Shown here one piece after another: positions 6,521 through 8,011 of a DNA stretch of 8,011 nucleotides. Both the position numbers and the translations under genes were made by a program. The notes beneath the pieces are model-generated. The model was not told where the DNA came from, searched no databases, and saw only the letters and a program-made list of their open reading frames with translations. Location of the stretch: contig RPQV01000138.1 of the NCBI GenBank assembly GCA_003818595.1, forward strand, positions 1 through 8,011, read 5' to 3'. Positions within the stretch are counted from its first letter, which is position 1, and each line of letters begins with the position of its first letter. The stretch is from Calditrichota bacterium (GTDB lineage: Bacteria > Zhuqueibacterota > Zhuqueibacteria > Residuimicrobiales > Krinioviventaceae).

Positions 6521-6853
6521 TTATTCCTCTGCTGAAGGTTCGATACTTTCAGCTATTCCTTCTTTATCGAATTTTCGTAACTTTTCTTTATACTTTAATA
6601 ACTTTCGTTCCAATTTATCCACTGCGAGACTGATTGATTTATACATATCTTCACTTTGCTCTACGACTGCCAGCTTTTGTCCATACACCTTGAGGACTAT
6701 TTCCGCCACCTGCTCGAGCTTCACATAATCGAGAATAATCTCAACATCAAGAATATCGTCATAATATTTCTTAAGCCTGTTGGCCTGTTCGATTGCATAT
6801 TCTTTCAGTCTGTCCGATGTTTTAAAATGCCTCGCTGTGAATGTGACTCTCAT
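6521..6853 (-). CDS. hpf: Ribosome hibernation promoting factor, short form
   Basis: A 110-residue HPF/RaiA-family protein that binds the 30S subunit in stationary phase or starvation and inactivates ribosomes. The sequence MRVTFTARHFKTSDRLKEYAIEQANRL, followed by DVEIILDYVKLEQVAEIVLKVYG and a C-terminal lysine-rich helix (DKLERKLLKYKEKLRKF), fits the beta-alpha-beta-beta-beta-alpha fold. It lacks the extra C-terminal dimerisation domain of long HPF, so it resembles the short proteobacterial type, which usually acts with a partner such as RMF. The ATG at 6853 was chosen because GGAGG (6863-6859) lies 5 nt upstream; the in-frame GTG at 6880 would add nine residues and is less likely. In many bacteria hpf neighbours hprK or PTS genes, often downstream of rpoN. 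Here rpoN is absent and xerC precedes it. Confidence 0.93.
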   Translation of the reverse strand: MRVTFTARHFKTSDRLKEYAIEQANRLKKYYDDILDVEIILDYVKLEQVAEIVLKVYGQKLAVVEQSEDMYKSISLAVDKLERKLLKYKEKLRKFDKEGIAESIEPSAEE

Positions 6854-6968
6854 GGGAACCTCCGTAAATATAATTCTCACCTTACCCGTTTAGTGATTAT
6901 AACGCATCCGGCTGCTTTGCCTTTCACCTCCTTTCAGAGAAAAACCGGTCGTCTGCAAGTGTCAATTC
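6854..6968 (-). promoter_or_regulatory. xerC-hpf gap: possible hpf promoter and a strong ribosome-binding-like sequence
   Basis: This 115-nt gap holds a perfect TATAAT (6901-6896, leftward), but no convincing -35 lies 16-18 nt upstream. Transcription from it would give a leader of about 35 nt before hpf. Upstream of it is GAAAGGAGGTGA (6935-6924), a near-ideal complement of the 16S rRNA 3' end, with no start codon at normal spacing. The nearest ATG, 16 nt on, opens only a 5-codon frame (MRYNH). No terminator for xerC is visible. Confidence 0.4.
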
Positions 6969-7895
6969 TCATGTTTTCTTGGCACGTGGAAACGATTGGT
7001 CATATATTTTCTTGAGATGTTTGGCTGACATGTGGGTGTAAATCTGGGTTGTGCTGAGATTTTCATGACCCAACAACTCTTTAACCGACATAAGATCTGC
7101 GCCTTCATTCAGCAAATGGGTAGCAAATGTATGACGTAATGCATGAGGATGTGCTTTTTCCCTGCCGGCAATTTTGCTGATGTATTTTTTCACAATATGA
7201 GCAATCTGCATCCGGTTGTAGGGTTGTCTACTACTGTTAACAAAAATATAATCTCTAAATTCCAGCCGGCCATGATTTTCAGCAAACAAGTCCAAATATC
7301 GGCTCAAATCACGACGAACAAACTCGCCCATGGGAATGACGCGCGTCTTGTTGCGCTTGCCGGTGACGCGCAAAATGGCCTCATCGAAACGAACATGTTC
7401 GAGACGCAACTGCGCCAGCTCACTCACTCGTAAACCGGCCGCATAAAAAAGTTCGAGAATTACCAAATCACGCATGCCTGTCAGTGTATGAACGTCCGGC
7501 AGCTGCAGCAACATCTTGATCTCCTGCACTGTCAGGAATTGAGGAAGCGTCTTTTTAATTTTCGGCGTCGCAATATTACCTGTTGGATTTACATCCATAA
7601 TCGATTCCCGCAAAAGATAGCGGGAGAAGGACCTCAAAGTTGCCAATTTCCGCGCAATGCTCCTGGCGCTCAATTTCTGCTGCACCAAAACAGAGAGGAA
7701 ACCGCGCACACCATTGCGGGTGAAATGAGAGATCTCGCAGGCTTCAACCTGATAACGCTTATTCAGCCAGGCCTCAAACTGCCGCAAATCACTCTCGTAG
7801 GATTCGCGCGTGTTGCGTGAACTCCGGCGTTCTACTTCCAAATATCTTATAAATAAGGGAATATAGGTCGATAATTGTTGCGCAGCTCTCTTCAT
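6969..7895 (-). CDS. xerC: Tyrosine recombinase XerC/XerD family
   Basis: A 308-residue site-specific recombinase, the usual length for the chromosomal Xer proteins that resolve chromosome dimers at dif. The N-terminal SAM-like core-binding domain (about 10-100) includes LEVERRSSRNTRESYESDL and LSARSIARKLATLRSF. The catalytic domain has all expected residues: R156 (AAGLRVSELAQL), K180 (TGKRNKTR), H251 and R254 (HPHALRHTFATHLL), H277 (LGHENLSTTQIYTH) and the nucleophile Y286. XerC versus XerD cannot be decided from sequence alone. XerC is favoured because the gene sits in an operon after a zinc-ribbon gene, reminiscent of topA/trmFO-xerC clusters. The ATG at 7895 overlaps the preceding stop as ATGA, with CGGAG 5 nt upstream. 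No dif-like site was seen in the window. Confidence 0.92.
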   Translation of the reverse strand: MKRAAQQLSTYIPLFIRYLEVERRSSRNTRESYESDLRQFEAWLNKRYQVEACEISHFTRNGVRGFLSVLVQQKLSARSIARKLATLRSFSRYLLRESIMDVNPTGNIATPKIKKTLPQFLTVQEIKMLLQLPDVHTLTGMRDLVILELFYAAGLRVSELAQLRLEHVRFDEAILRVTGKRNKTRVIPMGEFVRRDLSRYLDLFAENHGRLEFRDYIFVNSSRQPYNRMQIAHIVKKYISKIAGREKAHPHALRHTFATHLLNEGADLMSVKELLGHENLSTTQIYTHMSAKHLKKIYDQSFPRAKKT

Positions 7896-8011
7896 ACGGC
7901 TCCGATCTTTGCATAATCGTTCCGTTCATATTTACATTTGGGGCAGACCCATTTCTCGGCGCCTGCCGTCGCATCTTCCACAACCATGTACAAATTTCCG
8001 CATTTCGGGCA
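7892..8011 (-). CDS. C-terminal end of a zinc-ribbon protein (N-terminus beyond the window)
   Basis: The last 39 codons of a gene entering from the right edge, ending at TGA 7894-7892. The visible part has two CPKC pairs (CPKCGNLYMVV and WVCPKCKYERN) separated by 18 residues, the pattern of a four-cysteine zinc ribbon, and ends DYAKIGAV. Its stop overlaps the xerC start (ATGA), so the two are translationally coupled. Topoisomerase I, often upstream of xerC, ends in zinc ribbons, but its usual C-x-x-YP-x-C spacing is not seen, so that identity is only a possibility. The overlap, the CPKC pairs and the open frame support a real coding end; the function is not known. Confidence 0.65.
   Translation of the reverse strand, partial: CPKCGNLYMVVEDATAGAEKWVCPKCKYERNDYAKIGAV

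Noticed and set aside
6854..6880. Nine-residue N-terminal extension of Hpf from a GTG at 6880
   Set aside because: A strong GGAGG sits 5 nt before the ATG at 6853, and the family begins with MRVTFTARHF-like sequence.
6890..6907. Five-codon leader peptide MRYNH after the orphan ribosome-binding-like sequence
   Set aside because: The 16-nt spacing is too long, and nothing else supports translation.

Overview
The window is dense bacterial DNA of moderate GC content. No rRNA, tRNA, CRISPR array or insertion sequence was seen. It holds two leftward operons separated by one rightward transporter gene. The contents are an archaeal/eukaryote-type prolyl-tRNA synthetase, a short hibernation factor, HPr kinase, orphan mannose-family PTS subunits and a sodium:solute symporter. 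That mixture would fit a Gram-negative lineage with a regulatory PTS, such as an FCB-group (Calditrichota/KSB1-like) bacterium or a deltaproteobacterial relative. This placement is inference only; no marker gene in the window settles it.

Layout, left to right. Positions 1-2795 carry a leftward operon, transcribed from about 2795 down. It encodes a Cys-rich protein of unknown function (1920-2795), prolyl-tRNA synthetase proS (473-1905), and a second unrecognised protein with a zinc ribbon that runs off the left edge (1-427). The proS gene carries a single-base frameshift near 534-540. The shift replaces the last 20 residues, including half of the C-terminal zinc site and the terminal tyrosine. 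Positions 2796-2950 are a divergent intergenic region with a TATAAT box and a short stretch resembling the end of a response-regulator receiver domain. Positions 2951-4537 encode a rightward SSS-family Na+/solute symporter. It ends only 7 nt from the end of the opposing operon.

Positions 4545-8011 are a second leftward operon. In transcription order it holds the tail of an unidentified zinc-ribbon protein, xerC, hpf, hprK, a mannose-family EIIA and a mannose-family EIIB. Several junctions overlap (ATGA at xerC, TAATG at the EIIA gene), so translation is probably coupled. HprK would phosphorylate and dephosphorylate HPr, and EIIA and EIIB would receive phosphate from HPr. No EIIC or EIID follows, and the EIIA has lost the Asp that normally pairs with its active-site His. 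The PTS part therefore looks regulatory rather than a sugar importer. Hpf links the cluster to ribosome hibernation.

The most notable points are the proS frameshift, the Asp-to-Cys change in the EIIA, two overlapping palindromes in front of hprK, a near-perfect anti-Shine-Dalgarno complement in the xerC-hpf gap, the receiver-domain relic, and two uncharacterised cysteine-rich proteins on either side of proS. I found no clear evidence of a defence system or other wholly new multi-gene system.
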